A program made the translations under genes and the position numbers. The notes beneath the pieces were generated by a model that had not been told where the DNA came from, ran no database searches, and saw only the letters and a list, made by a program, of their open reading frames with translations. A stretch of DNA of 64,000 nucleotides from JAOUEA01 sp963797635 (GTDB lineage: Bacteria > Actinomycetota > UBA4738 > HRBIN12), in assembly GCA_963797635.1 (NCBI GenBank), contig CAWCPZ010000011.1, forward strand, positions 248,001-312,000, read 5' to 3'. Below, piece after piece: positions 1 to 9,489 of the stretch (position 1 is the first letter of the stretch; each line of letters starts with the position of its first letter).

Positions 1-208
1 CGCGAGTGGGCCCGCGAACCACGTTCCATCGTCCTGGCAGCGGGTTCTGCCACCTCGGACACTGGCTCGTTGGCACATGACACTGCCCTAGACGTGGCCC
101 CGGGTTGCCGCGTCAGAGGTGCCAAGTCGAATCACCGACTGGGGTGCGGTTTGCTCGAGGATCGGGTATGGCGAAGCCAGTGGAAGGACGAGGCAGGAAG
201 GAGGCTTC

Positions 209-1063
209 ATGGTTTCGATGGCGAAGGGTCTACTGGCGTTGGTGGCCTTGGTCGGGTCGCTCGTCTTGCCGGCCGCTGACGTGCCGAGGGCGACGTCCGT
301 TGTCATCACCGCAGCCGGAGATATCTGTGGCAAGAACGCTCCGACGTCCTGCGCTGGGACTGCCAACCGGGTCCTAGCCATCGACCCTCTCGTGGCTCTC
401 ACGCTGGGGGACAACCAGTATTACGAGGGCTCCTTGTCCCAGTACCAGAACGCCTACGACAAGACCTGGGGCACGTTCAAGGCCCGCACACGTCCGAGCC
501 CCGGGAACCACGAGTACCTGACCGCGGGAGCCCAGGGGTACCGGAGCTACTTCGGCATCTCGGGAAGGACGTGGTACTCGTTCAACGTCGGAGACTGGCA
601 CCTGGTGAGTCTCGATTCGAACTGCAGCCGCATCGGTGGGTGTGGACCAGGTTCGAACCAGTACCGGTGGCTGGCCTCAGACCTGGCTTCCGACACGCAC
701 CGGTGCACGCTGGCGTACTGGCACCACCCTCGCTTCTCGTCAGGCACCGACCACGGTGGGACGACCGCTGTCCAACCGTTCTGGAGCCTCCTCGCCGCTG
801 ACCATGCCGAACTCGTGCTGACTGGCCACGAGCACAACTACGAGCGCTTTTCCAAGCAGAACGGCATCACCGAGTTCGTCATCGGAACCGGTGGGGTGGC
901 CGAACCGGGCTACCCGTTCGGATCGCCCGAGCCGAACAGCGTCAAGCGCATCAGGGGCATCAAGGCGGTCGGGAAGTTCACGCTCAACACAGGTGGCTGG
1001 TCGATGCAACTGGTCACGGCCCTCGGCGACGTGAAGGATTCCGCTTCGGGCTCTTGCTCGTAA
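209..1063 (+). CDS. Secreted metallophosphoesterase (purple acid phosphatase-like)
   Basis: A calcineurin-like phosphoesterase of 284 residues that probably acts outside the membrane. The metal-binding motifs appear in family order: AAGDIC near residue 37, LGDNQY near 67, PGNHEY near 98, YWHHPRF, and GHEHNYERF, the last resembling the GHxH(x)YER signature of purple acid phosphatases. The N-terminus is a hydrophobic signal peptide (AKGLLALVALVGSLVLPAA). I chose ATG 209 over an in-frame start 90 bases upstream because a strong GGAAGGAGG lies just before it and the signal peptide then starts cleanly. Three cysteines in the middle could form disulfides after export. The substrate cannot be read from sequence. 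The gene stands alone; nothing clear precedes it at the window edge. Confidence 0.85.
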   Translation: MVSMAKGLLALVALVGSLVLPAADVPRATSVVITAAGDICGKNAPTSCAGTANRVLAIDPLVALTLGDNQYYEGSLSQYQNAYDKTWGTFKARTRPSPGNHEYLTAGAQGYRSYFGISGRTWYSFNVGDWHLVSLDSNCSRIGGCGPGSNQYRWLASDLASDTHRCTLAYWHHPRFSSGTDHGGTTAVQPFWSLLAADHAELVLTGHEHNYERFSKQNGITEFVIGTGGVAEPGYPFGSPEPNSVKRIRGIKAVGKFTLNTGGWSMQLVTALGDVKDSASGSCS

Positions 1064-1423
1064 CACTGCGACAACGCTCGTCGCGAAGGCCGACGGATCG
1101 GGACCGGGATCAGCCTCGACCCGGTCTGGTTCCCGTGCGATGCTCACGTCCGTGCTCGAAGCGGTCGCCCTCGTCGTTGCGCTCGTGGCGCTCTGGTTGA
1201 GCGCAGAGGTGACGGCTCGTCTCTGTCAGGGCTTGGAACAGCTGATCTCGATGCGACTCGCAGACCGTCGCTCGCGAAGGTCGAACCCCTGAGCGACCCG
1301 ATAGCGAGGACCGGCCCGAGTTCCTCGACCCGTGCAGTAGGACGCCGGATATCCCCCGGGCGATGCGCAACCCGAGACCTTTGGCCGACCTCTGCGATGT
1401 GACTAGCGCGATTCCTCCATGCC
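1064..1423. other. Intergenic stretch, no gene recognised
   Basis: About 360 bases between the phosphoesterase and the pilin-like gene. Open frames occur on both strands, but none has a recognisable protein, a ribosome site or codon use like its neighbours. A perfect 6-bp hairpin (GGACCC-GTGG-GGGTCC) lies at its right end, 1424-1439, just before the pilX ribosome site. Confidence 0.4.
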
Positions 1424-1456
1424 GGACCCGTGGGGGTCCTGTGGAGGACGGAGACC

Positions 1457-2868
1457 TTGCTCGACCGGTTCAACGAAGAAGACGGCATGGCCCTGATCGT
1501 GTCGCTCATGGTCGCGTTCGTCATCCTGATGCTGTCGAGCGTCATCGTCGCGCAGTCCATCCACTCGCTCAACGCGAGCGGGTACGACCGGCAGCGCCTG
1601 ACCTCCTACAACGCGGCCGAAGCCGGCGTGAACGCCTGGTGGGAGGACCTCCAGACGACGACCCTGGCCTCGCTGACCTGTACCGACAAGGCGGGCGGTG
1701 ATGAACACCGCCCCGAACGAGGCCCAGTACTCCGCCGCGGCCACCTTCTACGCCGCGGACGCCACGACGACGATGACCTGTCCGTTCACCAGCGCGAACC
1801 CGCCCTCGTTCGTTCGGATCCTCTCCACGGGCTCGTCCGAGGGAGAGGCGGCTCGTGAGGTCGAAGCCTTCGGGCAGCTGACCCCCGTGCGCACCGGGTT
1901 CGGCGCCGCGATCATGGCCGTGAACGGCACCACGTTCAACAACAGCTTCACCGTGTACGGGAGCAGCGGCAACAACGGCGACATCTACATCCTGAACGGG
2001 AACCTGAGCATCTCGAACTCGCCGACGGTCTACGGCAACGTCTACGTGCCGACGGGGACGGCCACGCTCACCGGGAACAACTCGGAGATCAAGGGCGACG
2101 TGTGGGCCAACGGCACCGTCACGGTGAACAACCCGGCGGTGGTGAGCGGGAACGCGAAGTCCACCGCGGGGAACATCTCGGGGAGCGGCACGGTCACGGG
2201 CGACGCCACCGCGCTGGGGACCACCACGATCAGCACGGTCGGTGGTTCGCGCTACCCGGGCACGAACCCGGGACCGGTGCCAACGCAGACCTTCCCGCAG
2301 ATCACGAACTCCACGACGGCGTGGACGAACGCGGGATACACCCTGGTGGGACCGTTCACCGGCGGCGTCGGCCTGCACGAACGCGTACAACTACATCCAC
2401 AACACCGGGAGTGGGACGTGGGCCACGAGCGGGCTCACCAACATCGTGGTCCAGATCAGTGCCACGTGCACGTTCCAGAACAGCAACAACGACACGAACA
2501 CGATCCGAGGCAACCTCGCGGTGATCAGCGACGGCGGGTTCACGTTCAGCCAGATGTCCAACTGGAACGGCATGTCGGCTCCGGTCAAGAACGTGTACTT
2601 CATCAGTGGATACACGGCGGCCGCCTGCACCGGCACGAAGAACATCACCGTGGGCAACAACACGAACTTCGACGCGTTCACGAACGTGTTCTTCTACACA
2701 CCGTGCACCGCGAACATGAACAACACCAACAACTTCAACGGTCAGGTGCTCGCGGCGAACGTCACGATCGGCAACCAGTTCACGATGACGTTCCAGCCGG
2801 TGCTGGTACCCGCCCAGGGAACGGTGACGGGGTTCACCCAGGACATCGCGTACATCCGCGAGGTCTGA
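1457..2868 (+). CDS. PilX-like minor pilin / surface protein, reading frame broken twice
   Basis: The N-terminus is typical of PilX-type type IV pilus accessory proteins: a short charged lead (LDRFNEEDGMALI), one hydrophobic helix of about 22 residues, then SYNAAEAGVNAWW. The rest is rich in Asn, Thr, Gly and Val with bactofilin-like repeats (GNLSISNSPTVYGNVYV and similar), suggesting a right-handed beta-helix, and ends in cysteine-containing segments. TTG 1457 is preferred because GGAGG sits 9 bases upstream; a GTG at 1430 lies in a hairpin. The frame shifts +1 near 1697 and again near 2370; deleting one G at each place gives one continuous protein of about 470 residues. No other pilus genes are present, so this may be an orphan. 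The role is inferred from the N-terminal motif only. Confidence 0.6.
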
Positions 2869-2880
2869 CGCCCACGCCGT

Positions 2881-3996
2881 TCAGTCGGGCGGCTCCGTCA
2901 CGCTGACGTCGTCGTCCGGGTTGCCGATCATCCGAAGCAGTCGACGGGCCTCTGCGGACACCGACGCGACCGTCCGCTTCGGAAGCCGGCCGGTCGGCGT
3001 GACATGCAGGGCGGCCCTCCCGTCCTTGCCCGGGCCTTCGAGTGCCACGACGCGCGGAGCCACCCGTCGATCAACACCGAGCCGCGGAACGGGGCGCTCG
3101 CGAGCTGCATCCAGCGACCATCGTCCTCCGTGAGCACGCGCGACCGGTCGTCGTGAGCGAGCCAGAGGTTGTCGTATTCCGGCAGGAAGCGGATCGGCGC
3201 CGGCACGCCGGGATCGGGCCGGGGCGCCTCAGGGAGGTCGAAGAGCTCCCGACCGCGCTCGCTGCGGAACACACGGAGTCGGGGGCGCAGCCGTTCGACC
3301 ACCTCGGCCATCCCTCGGAGCCGGCACCACGCCGAGATGTCGCTCGTGGTCGCAGGTCCGAACGCGCCGAGGTAGCGCAGCACCACCTCGTCGATGGACG
3401 GCTGCGACTCGACCGGCCGCCCGAGGAACGCCTCGACCGTCATCAGCCGGACCTGTGAGGAGCGCCCCCATTCGCCTCGCGGCGGCACCTGGACCAAGGC
3501 GAGACCGCTCCGGCAGGCGAACGCGAGCGCCCCGGCATCGAGATCAGGGAACCGGTCCTGCATCGCGGCGCGGAGTTCCGTACCGCTCGATGCACGCTCC
3601 GACAGCACCTCGCGGCCGAACGCGATCACCGGCTCGAGGTCGACGCCCTCGAGGAGCGGGGCGAAGTCGCGATGGTGCCGTCGTTCGTCGTCCAGCACGG
3701 GTTGCACGAGTGGCCGCAGCAGCAGGCAGTCGTCCGCCGTGACGAGATGCAGCGTCCCGCGCATCACCGTGAGTCGCACGAGCGCGCGATCGCGGACCAG
3801 CGCCGATACCGACATCGGGTCGAAGCCGGCGAGCCGCGACCACAGGCCGATGTACGGGTTGTTCGGGATCTGCGCCTGCAGACCCACGAGGTGGTGCACG
3901 GCCTCGATCGGGGAGACGGTGCGCGCGTTCCAGCAGCAGTTGCCGAGCGAGCGTGGCCCGGTTCAGCGCGCGCACCGAGAGCACGTCCGGGGTCAC
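2881..3996 (-). CDS. Winged-helix DNA-binding protein of the HTH_42/AlkZ superfamily, frame broken
   Basis: Joined across two breaks, this gives about 370 residues of the HTH_42 superfamily, which includes the AlkZ/YcaQ DNA glycosylases. Visible hallmarks are VHHLVGLQAQIPNNPY near the N-terminus, VRLTVMRGTLHLV, the FGPATTSDISAWCRL winged helix, FLPEYDNLWLAHDDR, and VLIDGWLRASW near the end. The GTG start at 3996 overlaps the stop of the upstream glycosyltransferase by 4 bases (GTGA), so the two are probably cotranslated. One break near 3921-3926 is +1. A second near 3042-3045 is -1; restoring one G gives WRLEGPGKDGR, which fits the family. Whether it cuts damaged DNA or only binds DNA is not decided by the sequence. 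Confidence 0.7.
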
Positions 3997-5391
3997 GGTG
4001 TCACCGCCACCGCGGTCCAGGCGGCATCGGGGAGGGCGATCGGTGTCCCGGGTATCTCGGTGACACCCGCACTCCTGCTCACGACCACGACCCGGCGCCC
4101 GTCGGCGGCCTCGAGGACGCGGTCGATCGTGGTCGATCCGAGATCGGTCAGGTCCCTCCCGGCGCAGCCCTGCCGCGAACGCCACCTGCGCGAAGTCGTC
4201 CGTGCTCGCGACCACGCATCCCTGTTCGCCGACGGCGTCACCGACTGCGGATCCCACGGCCTCAGGGACCTGACGCTCGTCACGTGCCAGGGCCTCCAGC
4301 CGGTCGAAGGTGCCGACCTGCCAGAGGAGCCAACCCGCGAGGATCATCGCAACCACCACGCATGCCTTCGTTCCGAGGTGCCCTTGACCGCGGAGCGCCT
4401 CCAGGCCTCCGCCGGCCGAAACGGAAAGCACCGCGAGCGCGGGCAACAGGAACCGCGGCGCGAGGCCGGCGACGAGGAACAGATACTCCGCCGCGAGGGC
4501 GACCCCCACGACGGCAGCCACGCGCACCCCCACCGTTCGCCGGCGATCCGCGCCGGGCCGAAGCGCCCACGCGCTGAGACCGACCAGCACCACCCACCAC
4601 AGGACGCCCACCCAGGGGAGCGCGCCACCCGGCTCGGGGCCGAGCAGCGGGCCGTCGGTGAGCCGCAGGTGTTCGGCGACGCCGGAGAACGCGCCGCCCG
4701 CGTGGGACACCGTGCGCGCGGCCTCGATGGCTTCGCGAGGCCCGCCGTATCGAACGCTCATCTCGACCAACCAGGGGAGCGTGCCGACCGACACCCCCAC
4801 GATCACGGCCACGATCGACCGCACCGATCCGCGCATCGCCAGGACCACGACCGAGACTGCCACCGCGAGGACCACGGCATCCGGTGGTCGCATGAGCGCC
4901 ATGGCCGCGGCCATGAGTCCGATGCCCGCCAGATCCCAAGGTCGGACATCCGGGCCGGTCGCACACCGGCCGACGAAGGCCAGCGCTCCCACCGCGAACA
5001 GTGCCGCCCACAGGTTCGGCATCACCTCGGACCCGTAGAACAGGGCCGGCCACGACCCCATGAACAGCACCATCCCCATGGGGGCGCCCCATCCCACGAT
5101 CGGGACCCAGAGGCGGAAGACCAGGGCCGCCAGGAGCGAGCTTCCGAGGACGAGGGCCAAACGCATGAGCCACAGCGGAGCGCCCAAGGAGGCGAGCGGG
5201 GCCACCAGGACGGTGATCCCTCGCGCTCGCGAAGCCACGAACGGCAGCGCCGCAGCTCCGCGGGTGACCTGGGAGAGGTAGATCGCTTCGTCCCACGACG
5301 GAGCGCGATGCAGCGACCCGACGACGAGCTGGACGGCCGCCGACGCTCCGGCGATCACCCACACGCTTCGGCTGGCCCGCGATCCCTGCAC
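3993..5391 (-). CDS. Polytopic membrane glycosyltransferase (GT39/ArnT-like), frame broken near C-terminus
   Basis: An integral membrane protein of about 465 residues with roughly ten hydrophobic segments. The first periplasmic loop carries HRAPSWDEAIYL, the acidic DE motif typical of GT-C enzymes such as ArnT and protein mannosyltransferases, so it probably transfers a sugar from a polyprenyl phosphate donor. GTG 5391 is the first start before the opening transmembrane helix. The ORF could be extended upstream, but that sequence looks non-coding. A +1 shift near 4152-4162 changes VAFAAGLRR to an unrelated tail; the other frame restores LTDLGSTTIDRVLEAADGR and ends at 3993. The acceptor is unknown. 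Confidence 0.65.
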
Positions 5392-5594
5392 GGGCGCTAC
5401 CTTCCCATGGCGGCATGCGTTGCTACACTCGTCGTCACATGAGCTAGTGCGGACTCCTCGTAGCACGGCCACCGCGACACCGCGGGCCGTGTCGGCGTAC
5501 CCGCCACCCACCCGAGGAGGTCCCACCGCATGTCCCGGCACCACGCACCCACACCCGCCCCGCCATCCGTTCGGCCACGCCCAGGAGCATCGCG

Positions 5595-7190
5595 ATGAGC
5601 ACGCTCGAGGTACACGATCTCGAGGTCGAAGCCGGCGGCAAGACCGTCGTCGAGCACCTCACGTTCAGCCTGCGCGCCGGCGACAAGATGGGCGTCGTCG
5701 GCCGCAACGGTGCGGGCAAGACCAGCACCCTCAAGGTCCTCGCGGGCGAGGCGCCTGCTGGTGGCGGGACCGCGATCCACCGTGGAGCGCTGGGGTACCT
5801 CCGGCAGGACCCCCGCCAGCATCGCGAGGACGACCTCATCAAGGGTCTGGAGTACATCCTCGCCGCGCGTGACCTCGTGGAGATGGCCCGCCGCGTGGAG
5901 AAGGCTCGCATCGCGCTCGAGGAATCCCATGACGACCGCAACGTCGCCCGATTCGCGCGCGCCGAGGAGGCGTATCGCGACACCGGTGGCTACCAGGCCG
6001 AATCCGAAGCCCGAACGATCACGGCGGGGCTGGGCCTGGCGAACGACCGCCTGGCCCTGCCCGTAGGAGCGCTGTCGGGTGGAGAGCGACGCCGGCTCGA
6101 GTTGGCCCGCATCCTGTTCGGCGGCTCGGACCTGCTGATGCTGGACGAACCCACGAACCACCTCGACGCCGACGCGAAGTTCTGGCTGATGAAGTTCCTG
6201 GCGTCCTACAAGGGGGCGCTCATGGTGGTGAGCCATGACATCGGGCTGCTCGACACGTCGATCACGCGGATCCTGCACCTCGATCGGGACGGTGTCGTCG
6301 AGTACAAGGGCACGTATTCGCAGTACCGCGAGGCCCGCCGTCAGGACGAGGAACGCCTCACGGCGCTCGCTTCGCGGCAGGAAGCGGAGATCAAGCGGCT
6401 GAAGACGCTCGCCGACTCGATGCGCGGCCAGACGGCCAAGCGCGCGCGGAAGGCCAAGACGCTCGACACGCGGGCCGCCAAGCTCGCCGAGCGCAAGGTC
6501 GAAGGCCCGACGAAGGAACGCACGGTGAAGTTCCGGTTCCCCGAGCCGCCACATTGCGGCAAGACGGTGCTCACGACGGAGGGCCTCGCCAAATCCTATG
6601 GGGGGCCGCCGGTGTTCGAGGACGTCACGTTCTCCGTGGCGCGCGGCGACCGCCTGCTGATCATGGGACTCAACGGCGCGGGCAAGACCAGCTTGCTGCG
6701 GATCCTCACGGAGCAGACGGACGCCGACGCGGGGACGTTCCGGTTCGGGCACGGGGTGGTGCCGGGCTACTACGCCCAGGAACACGAAGGCATCACCGAC
6801 GGGGTCGACGTGCTGACCCACATGCGCGCGGAGTCACCGGCCGAGGACCAGCAGCTGCGATCGCTGCTGGGGATGTTCGGCCTGAGCGGGGCGATCGCGT
6901 TCCAGGACGCCGGCACCCTCAGCGGGGGAGAGAAGACCAAGCTGGCGCTGGCCCAGCTGGTGGCGGGCCGCAAGAACCTGCTCCTGCTCGACGAGCCGAC
7001 GAACAACCTCGATCCGCCCAGTCGAACCGCCATCGCCGAGGCGCTCCAGGACTGGCCCGGGGCCATGGTGATCGTGAGCCACGACACCGAGTTCGTCGAA
7101 GCGCTTGCACCGGAACGGGTCCTGCTGATGCCCGACGGCACGCTGGACTACTGGGACGAGGACCTGCTCGACCTAGTCGCTTTGGCCTAG
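5595..7190 (+). CDS. ABC-F family ATPase (Ettin/Uup type)
   Basis: Two fused ABC domains with no membrane domain, 531 residues, the normal architecture of ABC-F proteins that act on the ribosome. Domain 1 has Walker A GRNGAGKTST, signature LSGGERRRLEL and Walker B LLMLDEPTNHLD. Domain 2 has GLNGAGKTSL, LSGGEKTKLAL and LLLLDEPTNNLD. Between them is a charged linker helix (residues about 245-300, rich in Arg and Lys), the part that reaches toward the ribosome in this family. ATG 5595 follows AGGAG. It is divergent from the glycosyltransferase operon. Subfamily, and thus translation factor versus antibiotic protection, cannot be settled. Confidence 0.85.
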   Translation: MSTLEVHDLEVEAGGKTVVEHLTFSLRAGDKMGVVGRNGAGKTSTLKVLAGEAPAGGGTAIHRGALGYLRQDPRQHREDDLIKGLEYILAARDLVEMARRVEKARIALEESHDDRNVARFARAEEAYRDTGGYQAESEARTITAGLGLANDRLALPVGALSGGERRRLELARILFGGSDLLMLDEPTNHLDADAKFWLMKFLASYKGALMVVSHDIGLLDTSITRILHLDRDGVVEYKGTYSQYREARRQDEERLTALASRQEAEIKRLKTLADSMRGQTAKRARKAKTLDTRAAKLAERKVEGPTKERTVKFRFPEPPHCGKTVLTTEGLAKSYGGPPVFEDVTFSVARGDRLLIMGLNGAGKTSLLRILTEQTDADAGTFRFGHGVVPGYYAQEHEGITDGVDVLTHMRAESPAEDQQLRSLLGMFGLSGAIAFQDAGTLSGGEKTKLALAQLVAGRKNLLLLDEPTNNLDPPSRTAIAEALQDWPGAMVIVSHDTEFVEALAPERVLLMPDGTLDYWDEDLLDLVALA

Positions 7191-7269
7191 ACGGGCGGCA
7201 TCGGTCCGTGGTGGAGCATCCCCCGAAGGGGATATGCTTTGCGCCCCCGTAGGTCAGGAGGCCTGGTCC

Positions 7270-8940
7270 ATGAGTCCTACCGCGTCGGCAGACACCGTGC
7301 TGGTGAACGGCGCCGTGTACACGGTCGATGCCGCGCGCAGCTGGGCGCAGGCCGTCGCGATCACGGACGGGCGGATCGCGATCGTGGGCACGGACGATGA
7401 CGTCCGGCAGGCTGTCGGACCGGGCACGGAGGTCGTCGATCTGGCCGGACGCATGCTGGTGCCGGGGTTCCAGGACGCGCACGTCCATCCCGTGAGCGGC
7501 GGCTTGGACATGCTCCAGTGCAACCTGCACGACCTGTCGACGGCCGATGAATACCTCGCCGCGATCCGGGCCTACGCCGACACCCACCCCGAGGTGCCGT
7601 GGATCCTGGGCGGCGGGTGGTCCATGGACGCGTTCGAAGGCGGCACCCCGACCGCGGCGGCGCTCGATCGCATCGTGCCCGACCGCCCCGTCTACCTGCC
7701 CAACCGGGACGGCCACGGCGCCTGGGTGAACTCCCTCGCGCTCAAGATCGGCGGGGTGACCAGGGATACGCCCGATCCTGCCGACGGCCGGATCGAGCGC
7801 GACGCGCAGGGTGAGCCCTCGGGGACCCTGCACGAGGGCGCCGGCGACCTGGTGAACGTCCACGCGCCGGAGCCCTCCGCGGACGAACTCGCCGAAGGCC
7901 TTCGCAAGGGCCAGGAGTATCTCCATTCCCTCGGCATCACGGCCTGGCAGGACGCCATCGTGGGCACGATCAGCTGGTCCAACAACCTCGACACGTACAT
8001 GCGTGCGGCGACGTCCGGCGAGCTCACCGCCAGGGTGGTGGGCGCGCTCTGGTGGGACCGCCACCAGGGCCTGGAACAGATCGATGCCCTGATCGACCAG
8101 CGAGCCGGCGGCGTGGCGGGGCGCTTCGCCGCCACCAGCGTCAAGATCATGCAGGACGGCGTCTGCGAGAACTTCACGGCGGCGGTGCTGAGTCCGTACC
8201 TCGACGCCCACGGCGCCGAGACGGACAACCGCGGCATCTCCTTCGTCGACCCGCAGTTGCTGCGCGAGGCCGTCACGCGGCTCGACGCGGAGGGCTTCCA
8301 GGTGCATTTCCATGCGCTCGCCGAGCGCGCGGTCCGGGAGTCGCTCGACGCGATCGAAGCGGCGCTGCAGACGAACGGGCCGTCGGACGGGCGTCACCAC
8401 CTCGCACATCTCCAGGTCGTGCATCCCGACGACATCCCGCGGTTCCGCCAGCTCGGCGCCGTCGCCAACGCCCAGCCGCTGTGGGCGGCGCACGAATCGC
8501 AGATGGACGACCTGACGATCCCGTTCCTGGGCGAGCCTCGCTGGCGTTGGCAGTACCCGTTCGGCAGCCTCGTCCGCTCGGGCGCCTCGTTGGCGATGGG
8601 GAGTGACTGGAGCGTCTCCAGCCCCGACCCGCTGGAAGAGATCCACGTGGCCGTCAACCGCCAGATGCCGGCCGACTACCCGCACAAGGTCGAGAACCGT
8701 GAGGTGTTCCTGCCCGAGGAGCGCCTCGACCTCGCGACCGCCCTCGCGGGCTTCACCATGGGCTCGGCCTACGTGAACCACCTCGACTCGACCACCGGGT
8801 CGATCGAGGTCGGCAAGTTCGCCGACCTGGCGGTGATCGACCGGAACCTGTTCGAACACCCGGTCGAGGAGATCGCCTCGGCCACCGTGCACCAGACGTA
8901 CGTCGAAGGGGAGCGCGTCTTCGCGGCTTCCCACGCTTAG
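7270..8940 (+). CDS. YtcJ-like metal-dependent amidohydrolase
   Basis: An amidohydrolase of the YtcJ/exoenzyme-regulatory-protein group, about 556 residues. It shows the beta-sandwich edge (VLVNGAVYTVD), the metal-binding PGFQDAHVHP, the later HFHALAERAVRESLDAIE, HHLAHLQVVHPDD, and the Asp-containing MGSDWSVSSPDP near the end. ATG 7270 is preceded by CAGGAGG at good spacing, so I prefer it over the upstream ORF limit. A TATGCT at 7231-7236 could be its -10 box. The substrate is unknown; relatives hydrolyse formamides, N-substituted amides and cyclic amides. A second member of the same family lies at 37954-39465. Confidence 0.8.
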   Translation: MSPTASADTVLVNGAVYTVDAARSWAQAVAITDGRIAIVGTDDDVRQAVGPGTEVVDLAGRMLVPGFQDAHVHPVSGGLDMLQCNLHDLSTADEYLAAIRAYADTHPEVPWILGGGWSMDAFEGGTPTAAALDRIVPDRPVYLPNRDGHGAWVNSLALKIGGVTRDTPDPADGRIERDAQGEPSGTLHEGAGDLVNVHAPEPSADELAEGLRKGQEYLHSLGITAWQDAIVGTISWSNNLDTYMRAATSGELTARVVGALWWDRHQGLEQIDALIDQRAGGVAGRFAATSVKIMQDGVCENFTAAVLSPYLDAHGAETDNRGISFVDPQLLREAVTRLDAEGFQVHFHALAERAVRESLDAIEAALQTNGPSDGRHHLAHLQVVHPDDIPRFRQLGAVANAQPLWAAHESQMDDLTIPFLGEPRWRWQYPFGSLVRSGASLAMGSDWSVSSPDPLEEIHVAVNRQMPADYPHKVENREVFLPEERLDLATALAGFTMGSAYVNHLDSTTGSIEVGKFADLAVIDRNLFEHPVEEIASATVHQTYVEGERVFAASHA

Positions 8941-8963
8941 GGGGAGAGAGAGGTAGGGACCAC

Positions 8964-9339
8964 ATGCACCGAAGGAACACGATGGTGGCACGGCTCGTCG
9001 CCGTGTCCGCTCTCACCCTGACGCTCCTCGTTCCGTCGCTGTCGGCGGGTGCCGTCCAGGAACGGGGAGGCCTGTATCAATGCCGCATGGCAGCGACCCC
9101 CTTCCCGGACCGGATCACGGTGCGGTTCCGGCTCACCACCAGCGTCGCGCACCACGCGTGGCGGATCCGCATCTGGGACAACGGGACGCGGGTGTTCTCG
9201 GCCGATCCGCCGGACGAACGGGGCCGGCGACCTCAAAGTCATGAAGGCGATCGAGAACCTCCATGGCCGCGACGAGCTGCTCAGCAAGGCTCGGGACATC
9301 AGCTCCGGCTCGGTCTGCGACGTCGCGTTCAAGGTCTGA
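8964..9339 (+). CDS. Small secreted protein of unknown function, frame broken
   Basis: A signal peptide (VARLVAVSALTLTLLVPSLSAGA) is followed by about 95 residues with two cysteines (YQCRMA and SVCDVAF), suggesting a disulfide-stabilised exported protein. The first frame degenerates after FSADPPDERG; moving +1 near 9224-9227 gives DLKVMKAIENLHGRDELLSKARD and a clean stop at 9339, so one extra base is likely. I do not recognise a family. It sits between the amidohydrolase and the Rieske module and ends before the 9386-9407 hairpin. Confidence 0.5.
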
Positions 9340-9372
9340 GCGACCGAGCGTCGACCGACGCGATCCGCCGCC

Positions 9373-9387
9373 TTGACCTGGAGTCAA
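9373..9387. promoter_or_regulatory. Palindrome TTGAC-N5-GTCAA, candidate operator
   Basis: Perfect 5-bp arms with a 5-base spacer, about 100 bases before the Rieske gene. The same TTGAC-N5-GTCAA layout recurs at 10704-10720 before the first methyltransferase gene, which is the main reason to think it is a protein-binding site rather than chance. Confidence 0.4.
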
Positions 9388-9407
9388 CCGGGCCGTTCGG
9401 CCCGGTT
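9386..9407 (+). terminator. Strong GC hairpin, possible terminator
   Basis: Perfect inverted repeat AACCGGGCC-GTTC-GGCCCGGTT between the small secreted protein and the Rieske gene. There is no T run, so it may be a factor-assisted terminator or part of the regulatory region. Confidence 0.4.
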
Positions 9408-9433
9408 CGACCCCGGTGCTAGCATGATGCCCT

Positions 9434-9457
9434 GAGTTTGAACGGTCGTTCAAACTC
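9434..9457. promoter_or_regulatory. Long palindrome, candidate operator of the Rieske module
   Basis: GAGTTTGAACG-GT-CGTTCAAACTC is a perfect inverted repeat with 11-bp arms. It sits just downstream of a TAGCAT -10-like box (9420-9425), where a bound repressor would block transcription, and about 33 bases before the Rieske start codon. The shape is typical of TetR-family sites; no regulator gene is adjacent. Confidence 0.6.
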
Positions 9458-9489
9458 CTCACGATCACCACGTGGAGGAACATCCGAGC

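Noticed and set aside
3394..5442. A 682-codon plus-strand frame opposite the glycosyltransferase
   Set aside because: Composition is Arg/His/Pro-rich and domain-free, while the minus strand has a clear membrane protein.
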